In this document: piece by piece, positions 44,140 through 53,107 of the stretch
Position numbering within the stretch: the first letter of the stretch is position 1
How the letters are laid out: each line of letters begins with the position of its first letter
Source of the DNA: Paraburkholderia ultramafica
GTDB taxonomy: Bacteria > Pseudomonadota > Gammaproteobacteria > Burkholderiales > Burkholderiaceae
NCBI RefSeq assembly: GCF_902859915.1
Contig: NZ_CADIKK010000030.1
Span: forward strand, 1 to 64,000
DNA length: 64,000 bases
Direction: 5' to 3'
The notes under the pieces: model-generated
Database searches by the model: none
Seen by the model: only the letters and a program-made list of their open reading frames with translations
Told to the model about the DNA's origin: nothing
Program-made: the position numbers and the translations under genes

Positions 44140-44373
44140 TTAGCGGCGCTTCATCAGGAACGTGAAAACCTTGTCTTGCGCCGAGCTTTCGACGATTTCA
44201 TTGCCGGTTTGCTTCGCAAACGCGGCGAAATCGCGCTGCGAGCCCGGATCGGTCGCCAGCACCTTGAGAATCTGGCCGCTTTCCATGTCGGCGAGCGCCT
44301 TCTTGGCGCGCAAAATGGGCAGCGGGCACAGCAGCCCGCGCGCATCGACTTCCTTGTGAATCTGAATTTGCAT
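44140..44373 (-). CDS. TusA/SirA-family sulfur carrier protein
   Basis: The 77-residue protein has the TusA fold signature DARGLLCPLPILRAKKAL with Cys16 in the CPLP motif, where sulfur is carried as persulfide, and a C-terminal strand KVFTFLMKRR. It may hand sulfur on in tRNA thiolation or other routes; members of this family also act outside 2-thiouridine synthesis. It is a single-gene unit, convergent with galU. Confidence 0.9.
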   Translation of the reverse strand: MQIQIHKEVDARGLLCPLPILRAKKALADMESGQILKVLATDPGSQRDFAAFAKQTGNEIVESSAQDKVFTFLMKRR

Positions 44374-44506
44374 CGACGATGACCTTCGGGACGAGGCGTC
44401 GTGAGCGACGCCGGACAGAGGGTCAAATTCTACAGCAGGCTGCGCCTGGCCGCCGGGCGTGACGCCGGCGCGCCAGTTAGCACATCCGCGCAGCCCCGTT
44501 GCGGGG

Positions 44507-45547
44507 CTACAGCGTCACCGCCTGCCCGCTGTGCAGCGACTGCCGCAACGCGACGCCGATACGCGTCGCTTCGAGCGCGTCGGCCAACGTCGCGCCCGCT
44601 TGCGTGTCCGCCCCGGCCCCGCCCCGCACCGCCGCGACGAACGCGCGCGCCTCGTGCAGAAACGCCTCTTCGAAACGATCGAAGAAGCTCGGCGTGCATT
44701 CGTTGCGGATTCCCGTCGCGTCATATATCTCGACGCGATTCGCGCGCGGATTGCGGCCGATCGCGAGCGCGCCGGCCGTGCCGATCACCTCGCTGTGCGT
44801 GTCGTTGCCATGCGCCTGGGTGCGCGACGCGTAGAACATCGCCAGCTTGCCGTCCTCGAACTCGCAGATCGCCACGCCGTTGTCGACGTCGCCGAATTCG
44901 CGCAGGCCCTCGTGCAGCGCGACCGCGCCCGCTGCGAACACGCGTTTGGCGCGCGGCTTGCCGAGCAGCCAGCGCGCGACGTCGATATCGTGCACGGTGC
45001 AGTCGAGAAAGATGCCGCCGGAGGTCGCCGCGAAGCGCACGAAGAAGCCGTCGGTGTCGTTCTGGTCGGTGGTCTGCGAGCGCACGAGGAACGGCCGGCC
45101 GATCTGGCCCGCGGCGATTTTGTCAAACGCGTCCTTGTAGCTCGGATCGAAACGGCGCATGAAGCCGATGGTCGCCTGCAGATGCGGATAGCGCGCGGCT
45201 TCGGCCAGCACGCGTTCGCACTCGGCCAGCTCCAGCGACAACGGCTTCTCGCAGAACACATGCTTGCCGGCGCGCAGCGCGTCGACGATCTGCTGCGCGT
45301 GCAACGACGACGGCGTGACGAGCCACACCGCATCCACGTCGGGATCGGCGAGCAGGTCCGCGTAATCGCTATAGAGGCGCGGTTCGGGCAACGCTTCACG
45401 CGCCCACGCCCGCTCGTCTTCCAGCGGACTGCACGCGGCCGCGAGCGTCGCGCCCGGCACGCGATACGCGAGATTCTCCGCGTGCCGTCTGCCCAGCCGC
45501 CCGAGGCCGACCACACCCAACCGAAGCCGCTCCGTAGCCGCCTTCAT
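44507..45547 (-). CDS. Second Gfo/Idh/MocA-family dehydrogenase of the inositol locus
   Basis: The protein of 346 residues has an N-terminal Rossmann domain (LGVVGLGRLGRRHAENLA near 9-26) and the Gfo/Idh catalytic domain with the CEKPLS motif, YPHLQATIGFMRRFDP and the putative catalytic pair in DCTVHDIDVARWLLG (Asp and His). It resembles inositol or scyllo-inositol dehydrogenases. It is joined to the iolG stop by TGATG, so both are made together; it may oxidise another inositol isomer or an epimer intermediate. A C-terminal His-Ser-Gly-Gln end (LHSGQAVTL) is as in its relatives. An in-frame start at 45589 is not used. Confidence 0.88.
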   Translation of the reverse strand: MKAATERLRLGVVGLGRLGRRHAENLAYRVPGATLAAACSPLEDERAWAREALPEPRLYSDYADLLADPDVDAVWLVTPSSLHAQQIVDALRAGKHVFCEKPLSLELAECERVLAEAARYPHLQATIGFMRRFDPSYKDAFDKIAAGQIGRPFLVRSQTTDQNDTDGFFVRFAATSGGIFLDCTVHDIDVARWLLGKPRAKRVFAAGAVALHEGLREFGDVDNGVAICEFEDGKLAMFYASRTQAHGNDTHSEVIGTAGALAIGRNPRANRVEIYDATGIRNECTPSFFDRFEEAFLHEARAFVAAVRGGAGADTQAGATLADALEATRIGVALRQSLHSGQAVTL

Positions 45548-46563
45548 CACGATGCCTCGCCGAGTTTGACCGCGCGGCCCTCGCGCCATGAGCGGGTCGC
45601 GGCGTCGGCGAGTTCGAGCGCTTTCAGACCGTCGGCCACGGTCGTGCGCACCGGCTTGCCATGCGTGACCGCGTCGAAGAAATGCGCGATTTCAAGCGCA
45701 TAGGCCGCGCGATAACGTTCGAGGAAAAACGCTTCGGGCACGTCGCTCGACACTTCGGTTTTCGAATACGCGGTCACTTCGGTGGGCCGCACGTTGCCCG
45801 CCTGCAGCATGCCGGTGCTGCCGAGCACTTCAAAGCGCTGGTCGTAACCGTACGCGGCGCGGCGCGCGGTGTTGATCTGACACAGGCGACCGCGCTTCGT
45901 GCGGATCGTCACCGCGGTCGAATCGATGTCGCCCGCGTCGGCGATTGCCGGGTCGCTCAGGCAACTGCCGGTGGCGTGCAGCGTGTCGGCTTCGTCGTCG
46001 AGAATCCAGCGGAAGATGTCGAAGTCGTGAATCAGCATGTCCTTGAAAATGCCGCCCGAGTGCCGGATGTACTCGAGCGGCGGTGCGCCCGGATCGCGGC
46101 TCGTCACCACCAGCATTTCCGGCGTGCCGATCTCGCCCGCGTCGATACGCGCTTTCAACGCGGAGAAGGTCGGATCGAAGCGGCGCTGAAAGCCGATCAT
46201 GCAGACCACGCCTGCCCGCTCCACCGCGTCGGCGCAAACCCGCGCGCGCTCCAGCGTCAGATCGACCGGCTTCTCGCAGAACACGTGCTTCTTCTGCGCG
46301 GCCGATTGGACGATCAGGTCCGCATGCGTGTCCGTGCTCGAACAGATCACGGTCGCGCCGACCGCCGCGTCGCCCATCGCGCCGTCGACATCCGCGACCT
46401 GCGCGCCATGCTCGGCGGCGAGCGCGGCGGCGGCCTCGCGATTCACGTCGACCACGTACTTGAGCCGCACGCCCGGGTGCCGCGCGAGATTAGCCGCATG
46501 AATCTTGCCGATGCGCCCCGCGCCGAATACCGCTACGTCGATCTTCTTTACCGCGTCAGTCAT
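45547..46563 (-). CDS. iolG: Inositol 2-dehydrogenase
   Basis: IolG oxidises myo-inositol to 2-keto-myo-inositol with NAD. The 338-residue protein has VAVFGAGRIGKIHAANLA (nucleotide loop, residues 9-26), CEKPVDLTLE, IGFQRRFDP and the catalytic KDMLIHDFDIFRWIL with Asp and His. The start at 46563 follows GGAGG by five bases; an ATG at 46596 is rejected. It overlaps the end of rpiR by eight bases and is followed directly by the second dehydrogenase, so the leftward operon is rpiR-iolG-dehydrogenase. Proximity to iolBCDE supports the substrate. Confidence 0.92.
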   Translation of the reverse strand: MTDAVKKIDVAVFGAGRIGKIHAANLARHPGVRLKYVVDVNREAAAALAAEHGAQVADVDGAMGDAAVGATVICSSTDTHADLIVQSAAQKKHVFCEKPVDLTLERARVCADAVERAGVVCMIGFQRRFDPTFSALKARIDAGEIGTPEMLVVTSRDPGAPPLEYIRHSGGIFKDMLIHDFDIFRWILDDEADTLHATGSCLSDPAIADAGDIDSTAVTIRTKRGRLCQINTARRAAYGYDQRFEVLGSTGMLQAGNVRPTEVTAYSKTEVSSDVPEAFFLERYRAAYALEIAHFFDAVTHGKPVRTTVADGLKALELADAATRSWREGRAVKLGEAS

Positions 46564-47437
46564 CGTATCCTCCGGTGTCTTTGGATTCTTCAACATTCAA
46601 TTCGAGCTTGTACGCGAGCGCGATGAACAACGCCTGGCACAAACAGATCGTGCTGGTCAGCGAGCGGAATGCGAATGCGCTGCCCTCTTTCACATACAGC
46701 TGCGTGCTCGCGTGGCGTGACAGCGGAGATAGTTGGCTATCCGTAATAACCAGCGTCTTCGCCTGATGATGATGGGCGACGCGCAGGCAGTACTGCGTTT
46801 CCTTGCCGTACGGCGCGAAGCTGATCGCGATCACCACGTCGCCCTTCTTCACGCTGCGAATCTGTTCGCGGTACATGCCGCCGAAACCGGACACCAGATG
46901 CACGCGCTTGGGCGTGTGCTGCAGCGCGTAGACGATGTAGCTCGCCACCGGAAACGAGCGCCGCACGCCGATCACATAGATGTTGTCGGCATGCTGGAGC
47001 ATTTTGACGGCGGCGTCGAACTGCTTGTCGTCGAGTCCCGCTTCGAGTTCTTCGAGGCCGCTGCGCGAGGCCGCGATGAATTCGCGCGCCACCGCGCCGC
47101 CGGACAACGCGCCCGGCTTCTCGTCGATCAGCTTGCGAATCCTCTGCTGGTAACTCGGCGACGACGTGCCCTGCCCCGTGTAAGCCTGGCGAAATACCGC
47201 CTGCAGATCGGAGAATCCGGAAAAGCCGAAGCGCTGCGCAAACCGCACCACGGCGGACGGATGCACGCCGCAGCTCGCGGCGATGTCGCTGGTGCGATCC
47301 ACCATCACGCTCGAGCGGTTCTGTTCGATATAGGTCGCGACGTTCTTCAACTGACGCGGCAACGCCTCGTAGTTTTCCGCGATGCGCTGCATCAATTCTT
47401 CGACGCTCGGCAATTCTTCGGTGCTCTCTTCCGCCAT
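46556..47437 (-). CDS. RpiR-family regulator, probable inositol regulator (IolR-like)
   Basis: The protein of 293 residues has an RpiR helix-turn-helix domain (about 10-85; DIAASCGVHPSAVVRFAQRFGFSG) and a SIS sugar-phosphate-binding domain (about 140-270; IYVIGVRRSFPVASYIVYAL, AISFAPYGKETQYC). Inositol loci of rhizobia are controlled by a RpiR-type IolR. The gene lies between the two halves of the locus, divergent from the transporter operon, with a GGAA-N6-TTCC palindrome about 100 bases upstream of its start. It is thus the likely repressor of both directions. Confidence 0.88.
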   Translation of the reverse strand: MAEESTEELPSVEELMQRIAENYEALPRQLKNVATYIEQNRSSVMVDRTSDIAASCGVHPSAVVRFAQRFGFSGFSDLQAVFRQAYTGQGTSSPSYQQRIRKLIDEKPGALSGGAVAREFIAASRSGLEELEAGLDDKQFDAAVKMLQHADNIYVIGVRRSFPVASYIVYALQHTPKRVHLVSGFGGMYREQIRSVKKGDVVIAISFAPYGKETQYCLRVAHHHQAKTLVITDSQLSPLSRHASTQLYVKEGSAFAFRSLTSTICLCQALFIALAYKLELNVEESKDTGGYDD

Positions 47438-47536
47438 AGCTCTCTCTCAAGTGCTTTATTGCAGTGCGGAAGACACCGCTTAGCGCCCGCGCACGGTCTT
47501 CCGACGCTGCCGATTATAGGCAGGCTCCACGTCAAA

Positions 47537-47552
47537 TGGAATGTATTTTCCA
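47537..47552. promoter_or_regulatory. Palindrome TGGAA-N6-TTCCA, likely IolR operator
   Basis: TGGAATGTATTTTCCA contains exactly GGAA-N6-TTCC, the motif proposed for the RpiR-type IolR of Sinorhizobium meliloti. It lies in an AT-rich island in the 276-base gap between rpiR and the transporter operon. Confidence 0.65.
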
Positions 47553-47564
47553 TTTTTATTTATC

Positions 47565-47577
47565 ATGAAATTTTCAT
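47565..47577. promoter_or_regulatory. Second palindrome ATGAAA-T-TTTCAT in the iol control region
   Basis: A perfect 13-base palindrome centred 26.5 bases from the first one. It abuts a weak promoter-like pair (TTGCAA at 47577-47582 and TAATCT at 47600-47605, spacer 17), so a protein bound here would block the rightward operon. It lacks the GGAA/TTCC form, so it may be a secondary site. Confidence 0.45.
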
Positions 47578-47713
47578 TGCAACGTCTCGGAAGATGACCT
47601 AATCTTGGTCGTGAGCGATGGTGCTTCGGTGGACATGCGCCGGCCAGTACGCGGATGGAAAGCCGCCGCCACACGTTCCCCTCAATAACGACAGACCGAG
47701 AAAGGTGGAGACA

Positions 47714-48760
47714 ATGAGACTTTGCAAGGGCAAGGCTACGCTCAGGATTCTGGTGACGGCATTGACGTTGGCGACGGGATTCGGCGCGGCCTCGGCCGCC
47801 CGTGCGGCTGACGCCCACTTCGTGCTGATCAGCCACGCGCCGGATTCGGACTCGTGGTGGAACACCATCAAGAACGCGATCAAACAGGCCGACGAGGACT
47901 TCAACGTCACGACCGACTACCGCAATCCGCCGAACGGCGACATCGCCGACATGGCGCGTCTGGTCGAACAGGCCGCCGCACGCAACTACGACGGCGTGAT
48001 CGTCTCGATCGCCGACTTCGACGTGCTCAAGAGTTCGATCTCCAAGGTCACCGAGAAACACATTCCACTCGTCACGATCAACTCCGGCACCGAGGAGCAA
48101 AGCGCGAAGCTGGGTGCGATCATGCACGTCGGACAGCCTGAATTCGCCGCCGGCAAGGCAGCGGGCGAGAAGGCGAAGGCGGCGGGCATCAAGTCGTTCC
48201 TGTGCGTGAACCACTACGCGACCAACCCGGCTTCGTTCGAACGCTGCCGTGGCTTTGCCGAAGCGATCGGCGTCGACTTCAAGACATCGACGCTCGATGC
48301 CGGCCAGGATCCCACCGGCGTACAGTCGAAGGTGAGCGCCTTTCTGCGCAATCATCCGGACACCCAGGCGGTGCTCACGCTCGGGCCGCTGTCGGCCGAT
48401 CCGACGCTCAAGGCACTGCAACAGATGGGCCTCGCGGGCAAGATCTGGTTCGCCACGTTCGACTTCGACAGCGACATTGCGAAGGGCATCCAGGACGGCA
48501 CGATCCTGTTCGCGATCGACCAGCAACCGTACTTGCAGGGCTATATTCCGGTCGCCGTGCTGGCCATCGTTAAAAAGAACCACACCACCGATCCGGCCAA
48601 AATCCGCGAGATCCTGCAGGCCAATCCGAAGTTCAAGGAACGGCTTGCCACTTACGGGCTCGCCCCCTCCTATGGGCCGCGCAATATCGGCTCGGGTCCG
48701 GGCTTCATCACAAAAGCCAATGTCGACAAGGTGCTCAAGTATGCAGGCCAATACCGCTAG
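47714..48760 (+). CDS. Sugar ABC transporter substrate-binding protein (inositol locus)
   Basis: The periplasmic protein of 348 residues has a signal peptide (about 1-33, ending AARAADA) and a type I periplasmic-binding fold of the ribose/galactose family (HFVLISHAPDSDSWWNTIKNAI; NYDGVIVSIADFDVLKSSI; WFATFDFDSDIAKGIQDG). It probably delivers myo-inositol to the permease. A GGTGGAG ribosome site precedes the ATG. It is the first gene of the rightward iol operon and is followed by a small stem-loop. Confidence 0.9.
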   Translation: MRLCKGKATLRILVTALTLATGFGAASAARAADAHFVLISHAPDSDSWWNTIKNAIKQADEDFNVTTDYRNPPNGDIADMARLVEQAAARNYDGVIVSIADFDVLKSSISKVTEKHIPLVTINSGTEEQSAKLGAIMHVGQPEFAAGKAAGEKAKAAGIKSFLCVNHYATNPASFERCRGFAEAIGVDFKTSTLDAGQDPTGVQSKVSAFLRNHPDTQAVLTLGPLSADPTLKALQQMGLAGKIWFATFDFDSDIAKGIQDGTILFAIDQQPYLQGYIPVAVLAIVKKNHTTDPAKIREILQANPKFKERLATYGLAPSYGPRNIGSGPGFITKANVDKVLKYAGQYR

Positions 48761-48780
48761 GCAACGCATCGGCTGATGGC

Positions 48781-48797
48781 GCCGCCGCGATGGCGGC
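48781..48797 (+). other. Intercistronic stem-loop after the binding-protein gene
   Basis: GCCGCC-GCGAT-GGCGGC is a perfect 6-bp stem 20 bases past the stop, without a T tract. Such hairpins often protect the 3' end of the abundant binding-protein mRNA in ABC operons. The rest of the 216-base gap to the permease shows no gene. Confidence 0.45.
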
Positions 48798-48976
48798 AGG
48801 CATGAAACAGGCGGGGACCGGCCAGATGCCTCGGGTCTAGCCGGCGCTCGCCCGTTCACGCTGCTTTACGTAGCGCGCTTGATGTACTGCGCTTTATGTA
48901 CCGTATTCACGTGCTGCAAACGCCCCGCGGCTTTTGCGTCGACCAGCCGCCCGCCGGCGTATCAAGGAGAGCTTCA

Positions 48977-50161
48977 ATGGGTGTCGCCAACCTTTTCCAT
49001 CCCAATCACCGCAAGCAGCCACCGTCCGATCCGCAGGATCCGTCGGGGCCGGCTTCGGCCACATCGTCCGTTGCCGTCGACGAGCGCGTGCGCCGGGAAT
49101 CGTGGTTCCGGCATCTGCTCAATCGGCCGGAATTCGCGGCTCTCGCCGGCACCGCGATGGTGTTCATCGTGTTCGGCGTGACGGCCGGCAACTCGGGGAT
49201 GTTCAACCTCGACGGCATCATGAACTGGTCGCAAGTCGCGGCCTATCTGGGTCTGATCTCGGTCGGCGCCTGCGTGCTGATGATCGCCGGCGAATTCGAT
49301 CTGTCGATCGGCTCGATGATCGGCTTTGCCGGCATGATGGTCGCGCTGCCGACCATGTATTTCCACTGGCCGATCTGGCTCGCCATCGTGTTCGCGTTCG
49401 TCGGCTCGATGCTGCTCGGCGCACTCAACGGCTATCTGGTGATGCGCACGCGGCTGCCGTCGTTCATCGTCACGCTCGCCTTTCTGTTCATCCTGCGCGG
49501 ACTCACGCTGGCGCTGTCGGTGATGTTCGCCGATCGCACGATCATCTCCGGCGTCGGCGACGTCGCGCGGCAGGACTGGCTGGCGCACACGCTCTTTCAG
49601 GGGGTCGCGTTCCACGGCCTGTTCGTCTGGCTCGGTCACATCGGCCTGGTGAAAATGCTCGACAACGGCATGCCGCTCGTGCCGGGGATTCCCAAAGTGC
49701 TGCTGTGGTGGCTCGCGCTTGCCGTCGTCTGCGCGTTCACGCTGGCGAAAACCCGCTTCGGCAACTGGATCTTCGCCGTCGGCGGCGACGCCAACGCGGC
49801 CAAGAACGTCGGCGTGCCGGTGCGGCGCGTGAAGATCTCGCTGTTCGTGCTGACCGCGTTCTGCTCGTGCCTGTATGCGGTGCTGCAAGTGTGCGACATC
49901 GGTTCGGCCGCGGCCGACCGCGGTTTGCAGGCGGAATTCGAAGCGATCATCGCCGCGGTGATCGGCGGCACGCTGCTCACGGGCGGCTACGGCTCGGTGG
50001 TCGGCGCCTGCTTCGGCGCGCTGATCTTCGGAGTCGTGCAGATCGGGATCACCTACACCAATGTCGATTCGGACTGGTTCCGGGTGTTCCTTGGCGTGAT
50101 GCTGCTGTTCGCCGTGCTGTTCAACCACTACGTGCGCAGCCGCGTCGCGGCGTCTCGCTAA
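48977..50161 (+). CDS. Sugar ABC transporter permease (inositol locus)
   Basis: The protein of 394 residues has an N-terminal cytoplasmic extension of about 55 residues and then eight to ten membrane segments of the RbsC/XylH type (GEFDLSIGSMIGFAGMMVALP; FIVTLAFLFILRGLTLALS; GGTLLTGGYGSVVGACFGALIFG). The start follows AAGGAGA. Between membrane segments at about 210-245 there is an extra loop also seen in inositol and fructose permeases. It is followed after 18 bases by the ATPase gene. Confidence 0.92.
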   Translation: MGVANLFHPNHRKQPPSDPQDPSGPASATSSVAVDERVRRESWFRHLLNRPEFAALAGTAMVFIVFGVTAGNSGMFNLDGIMNWSQVAAYLGLISVGACVLMIAGEFDLSIGSMIGFAGMMVALPTMYFHWPIWLAIVFAFVGSMLLGALNGYLVMRTRLPSFIVTLAFLFILRGLTLALSVMFADRTIISGVGDVARQDWLAHTLFQGVAFHGLFVWLGHIGLVKMLDNGMPLVPGIPKVLLWWLALAVVCAFTLAKTRFGNWIFAVGGDANAAKNVGVPVRRVKISLFVLTAFCSCLYAVLQVCDIGSAAADRGLQAEFEAIIAAVIGGTLLTGGYGSVVGACFGALIFGVVQIGITYTNVDSDWFRVFLGVMLLFAVLFNHYVRSRVAASR

Positions 50162-50179
50162 GTCAAGGAACAGGAGTTC

Positions 50180-50989
50180 ATGATGACCGCCCTCGAACAG
50201 ACCGAAGACGACACCATCCTGTCGCTCGAAAACGTCAGCCGCTATTTCGGCAACATCATCGCGCTCAAGGACATCACGCTCAAGCTCAAACGCGGTGAAG
50301 TGCATTGCCTGCTCGGCGACAACGGCGCCGGCAAGTCGACCCTGATCAAGACGCTCGCCGGCGTGTACCAGCCGAGCGAAGGCATCTACCGGGTGGACGG
50401 CAAGCCGGTGCGCTTCACGTCGCCGAAAGACGCGCTCGATATCGGCATCGCGACCGTCTATCAGGATCTGGCGCTGGTGCCGCTGCTGTCGGTGGCGCGC
50501 AACTTCTTTATGGGACGCGAGCCGCAGAAGAAGCTGTTCGGCTTTATCAACGTGATGGATCTCGAGCAGTGCGCGACTGCGTCGCGCGACAAGCTCGCCG
50601 AAATGGGCATCAACGTGCGCGACCCGCATCAGCCGATCGGCACCATGTCCGGCGGCGAGAAACAGTGCCTCGCGATTGCGCGGGCGATCCACTTTGGCGC
50701 GCGCGTGCTGATTCTCGACGAGCCGACCGCCGCGCTCGGCGTGAAGCAGAGCTTCAACGTGCTGAAGCTGATTCACAAGGCGCGCGCCAAAGGCATCTCG
50801 GTGATCTTCATCACGCACAACGTGCACCACGCGTATCCGATCGGCGATTCATTCACGTTGCTCAATCGCGGCAAATCGCTTGGCACGTTCACCAAGGACA
50901 CCATCAGCAAGGACGAAGTGCTCGACATGATGGCCGGCGGCGCCGAAATGCAGAAGATGATCGGCGAACTCGAAGGCGCGACGATCTGA
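50180..50989 (+). CDS. Single-domain sugar ABC transporter ATPase (inositol locus)
   Basis: The protein of 269 residues has one ABC domain: Walker A GDNGAGKST, Q-loop TVYQDLALV, signature MSGGEKQ and Walker B VLILDEPTAALG. Most sugar importers of this class (RbsA, XylG) have two such domains in one chain of about 500 residues; this one must work as a dimer, as FrcA-like ATPases do. The start MMTALEQ follows AGGAG; the second Met is equally possible. iolC follows after 66 bases. Confidence 0.92.
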   Translation: MMTALEQTEDDTILSLENVSRYFGNIIALKDITLKLKRGEVHCLLGDNGAGKSTLIKTLAGVYQPSEGIYRVDGKPVRFTSPKDALDIGIATVYQDLALVPLLSVARNFFMGREPQKKLFGFINVMDLEQCATASRDKLAEMGINVRDPHQPIGTMSGGEKQCLAIARAIHFGARVLILDEPTAALGVKQSFNVLKLIHKARAKGISVIFITHNVHHAYPIGDSFTLLNRGKSLGTFTKDTISKDEVLDMMAGGAEMQKMIGELEGATI

Positions 50990-51055
50990 TCGATTCGCGC
51001 GGCTCGTCCGGCGCTTGCGTGGCCGGTGATCGCGCTCAGCTATTCAGGAATATTC

Positions 51056-53107
51056 ATGGATCACTCCAGCACATCCAGCGCAACCCCGCCACCTCCGGCT
51101 CCGGCGTCAACGGCCGGCGGACGCTTCGCGCCGGGCCGCAGTCGTGACATCGTCTGCCTTGGCCGCCTCGCCGTCGATCTGTACGCGCAGCAGGTCGGCG
51201 CGCGGCTCGAAGACGTGTCGAGCTTCGCGAAGTACCTCGGCGGTTCGTCGGCGAATATCGCATTCGGCTGCGCACGGCTCGGGCTCGCGTCGGCGATGCT
51301 TGCGCGCGTCGGCAACGATCACATGGGCCGCTTTCTCACCGAGACGCTGACCAGGGAAGGTTGCGACGTCAGCCACGTGCGCGTCGACCTCGACCGCCTG
51401 ACCGCGCTGGTGCTGCTCGGCCTGAAAGACCGCGACACGTTCCCGCTGATCTTCTACCGCGAAAACTGCGCGGATATGGCCGTCGACGAAGCGGATTTCG
51501 ACGAGGCATTCATTGCATCGTCGAAAGCGCTGCTGATTACCGGCACGCACTTCTCCACCGAACAGGTGAACCGCACGAGCCGCCGCGCGCTGGATTACGC
51601 GCGCCGCAACCAGGTGCGCACGGTGCTCGATATCGACTACCGGCCGGTGCTGTGGGGACTCACGGGCAAGGCGGACGGCGAAACGCGCGTCGTTGCGAGC
51701 GAAGGCGTGAGCGCGCATTTGCAGAGCATTCTGCCGTGGTTCGATCTGGTGATTGGCACCGAGGAAGAGTTTCGCATCGCCGGCGGCAAGAGCGATCTGC
51801 TCGAAGCGCTCGCGACGGTGCGCGCCGTCACGCCGGCCACGCTGGTGCTAAAGCGCGGGCCGCTGGGCTGTCAGATCATCGACGGCAAGGTGCCCGCCTC
51901 GCTCGACGATTCGCCGCTTCACGGTGGCGTGGAAGTCGAAGTGCTGAACGTGCTCGGCGCGGGCGACGCGTTCGCATCGGGCTTTCTCTCCGGATGGCTG
52001 CGCGATCAGCCGCTCGAAGCGTGCGTGCGCGCCGCGAATGCGAGCGGCGCGCTGGTCGTGTCGCGCCACGGCTGCGCGCCGGCCATGCCGACCCCGGCCG
52101 AACTCGATTACTTCCTGCGCGAAGCGCAAGCCGATCCGCAACGGATGCGCCGCCCGGATCGCGACGCGACGCTCGCGCGTTTGCATCGCGTCTCGCCGGC
52201 CCGCAAACCGTGGCATGAAGTGCTCGGCTTCGCGTTCGACCATCGCAACCAGTTCTTCGAACTCGCGCAGCAAACCGGCGCGAATGAAGACCGTATCGCG
52301 CGCCTGAAGGGTCTGTTCGTCGAAGCCGTTGCGCAGACCGAGAGCGCGCTGGGTTTGCAGGATCACATCGGCGTACTGATCGACGAACGTTACGGCCAGG
52401 ACGCGTTGAACGCCGCCACCGGCCGTGGCTGGTGGATCGGCCGCCCGGTCGAGTTGCCGGGCTCGGTGCCGCTGGTGTTCGATCATGGCCGCTCGATCGG
52501 CACGACGCTGCTCGCGTGGCCACAGGAGCATGTCGCCAAGTGCCTCGTGCAATTCCATCCCGACGAGCCCATCGAGCAGCGGCTCGAACAGGAAGCCCAG
52601 TTGCGTGCACTCTACGATGCGACGCAGGCAAGCGGCCATGAGCTGCTGCTCGAAGTGATTCCGCCGAAGCATGCGCAGCTGCCGCAAGCGCCGGATATCG
52701 TGTATCGCGCATTGAAGCGCCTGTACAACATCGGCATCTATCCGGAATGGTGGAAGCTCGAACCGATGGACGCCGCGCAATGGCAAGCCGTCGACGCGCT
52801 GATCGCCGAGCGTGATCCGTATTGCCGGGGCGTGGTGCTGCTCGGTTTGTCGGCGGGTGTCGAGCAGTTGAACGAAGGCTTTCGCGCGGCCGCGCAATCG
52901 GCCACCTGCCGCGGCTTCACGGTGGGCCGCACGATCTTTCACGAGCCGAGCCACGCATGGCTCGCCGGAGAAATCGGCGACGACGAACTGATTGCGCGCG
53001 TGCGCCAGACCTTCGAGACGCTGATTGCGTCATGGCGGGCGACACGTGACGCGAGCGCCGCGCAGACCAGCGCGCCGAGTCATGTTCATCAGGAGCAGGC
53101 GGCATGA
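51056..53107 (+). CDS. iolC: 5-dehydro-2-deoxygluconokinase fused to DUF2090 aldolase-like domain
   Basis: The 683-residue protein has a PfkB kinase domain (about 35-370; YLGGSSANIAFGCARLGL near the start, ATP/anion motif NVLGAGDAFASGFLSG near 300) that phosphorylates 5-dehydro-2-deoxygluconate, and a DUF2090 domain (about 385-670; KPWHEVLGFAFDHRNQFFEL; EVIPPKHAQLP). DUF2090 has an aldolase-type barrel and may replace the separate IolJ aldolase that cleaves the product. No other iolJ is seen. The N-terminus (SSTSSATPPPPAPAS) is disordered. The start is ATG 51056 after CAGGAA. It overlaps iolD by ATGA. Confidence 0.93.
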   Translation: MDHSSTSSATPPPPAPASTAGGRFAPGRSRDIVCLGRLAVDLYAQQVGARLEDVSSFAKYLGGSSANIAFGCARLGLASAMLARVGNDHMGRFLTETLTREGCDVSHVRVDLDRLTALVLLGLKDRDTFPLIFYRENCADMAVDEADFDEAFIASSKALLITGTHFSTEQVNRTSRRALDYARRNQVRTVLDIDYRPVLWGLTGKADGETRVVASEGVSAHLQSILPWFDLVIGTEEEFRIAGGKSDLLEALATVRAVTPATLVLKRGPLGCQIIDGKVPASLDDSPLHGGVEVEVLNVLGAGDAFASGFLSGWLRDQPLEACVRAANASGALVVSRHGCAPAMPTPAELDYFLREAQADPQRMRRPDRDATLARLHRVSPARKPWHEVLGFAFDHRNQFFELAQQTGANEDRIARLKGLFVEAVAQTESALGLQDHIGVLIDERYGQDALNAATGRGWWIGRPVELPGSVPLVFDHGRSIGTTLLAWPQEHVAKCLVQFHPDEPIEQRLEQEAQLRALYDATQASGHELLLEVIPPKHAQLPQAPDIVYRALKRLYNIGIYPEWWKLEPMDAAQWQAVDALIAERDPYCRGVVLLGLSAGVEQLNEGFRAAAQSATCRGFTVGRTIFHEPSHAWLAGEIGDDELIARVRQTFETLIASWRATRDASAAQTSAPSHVHQEQAA

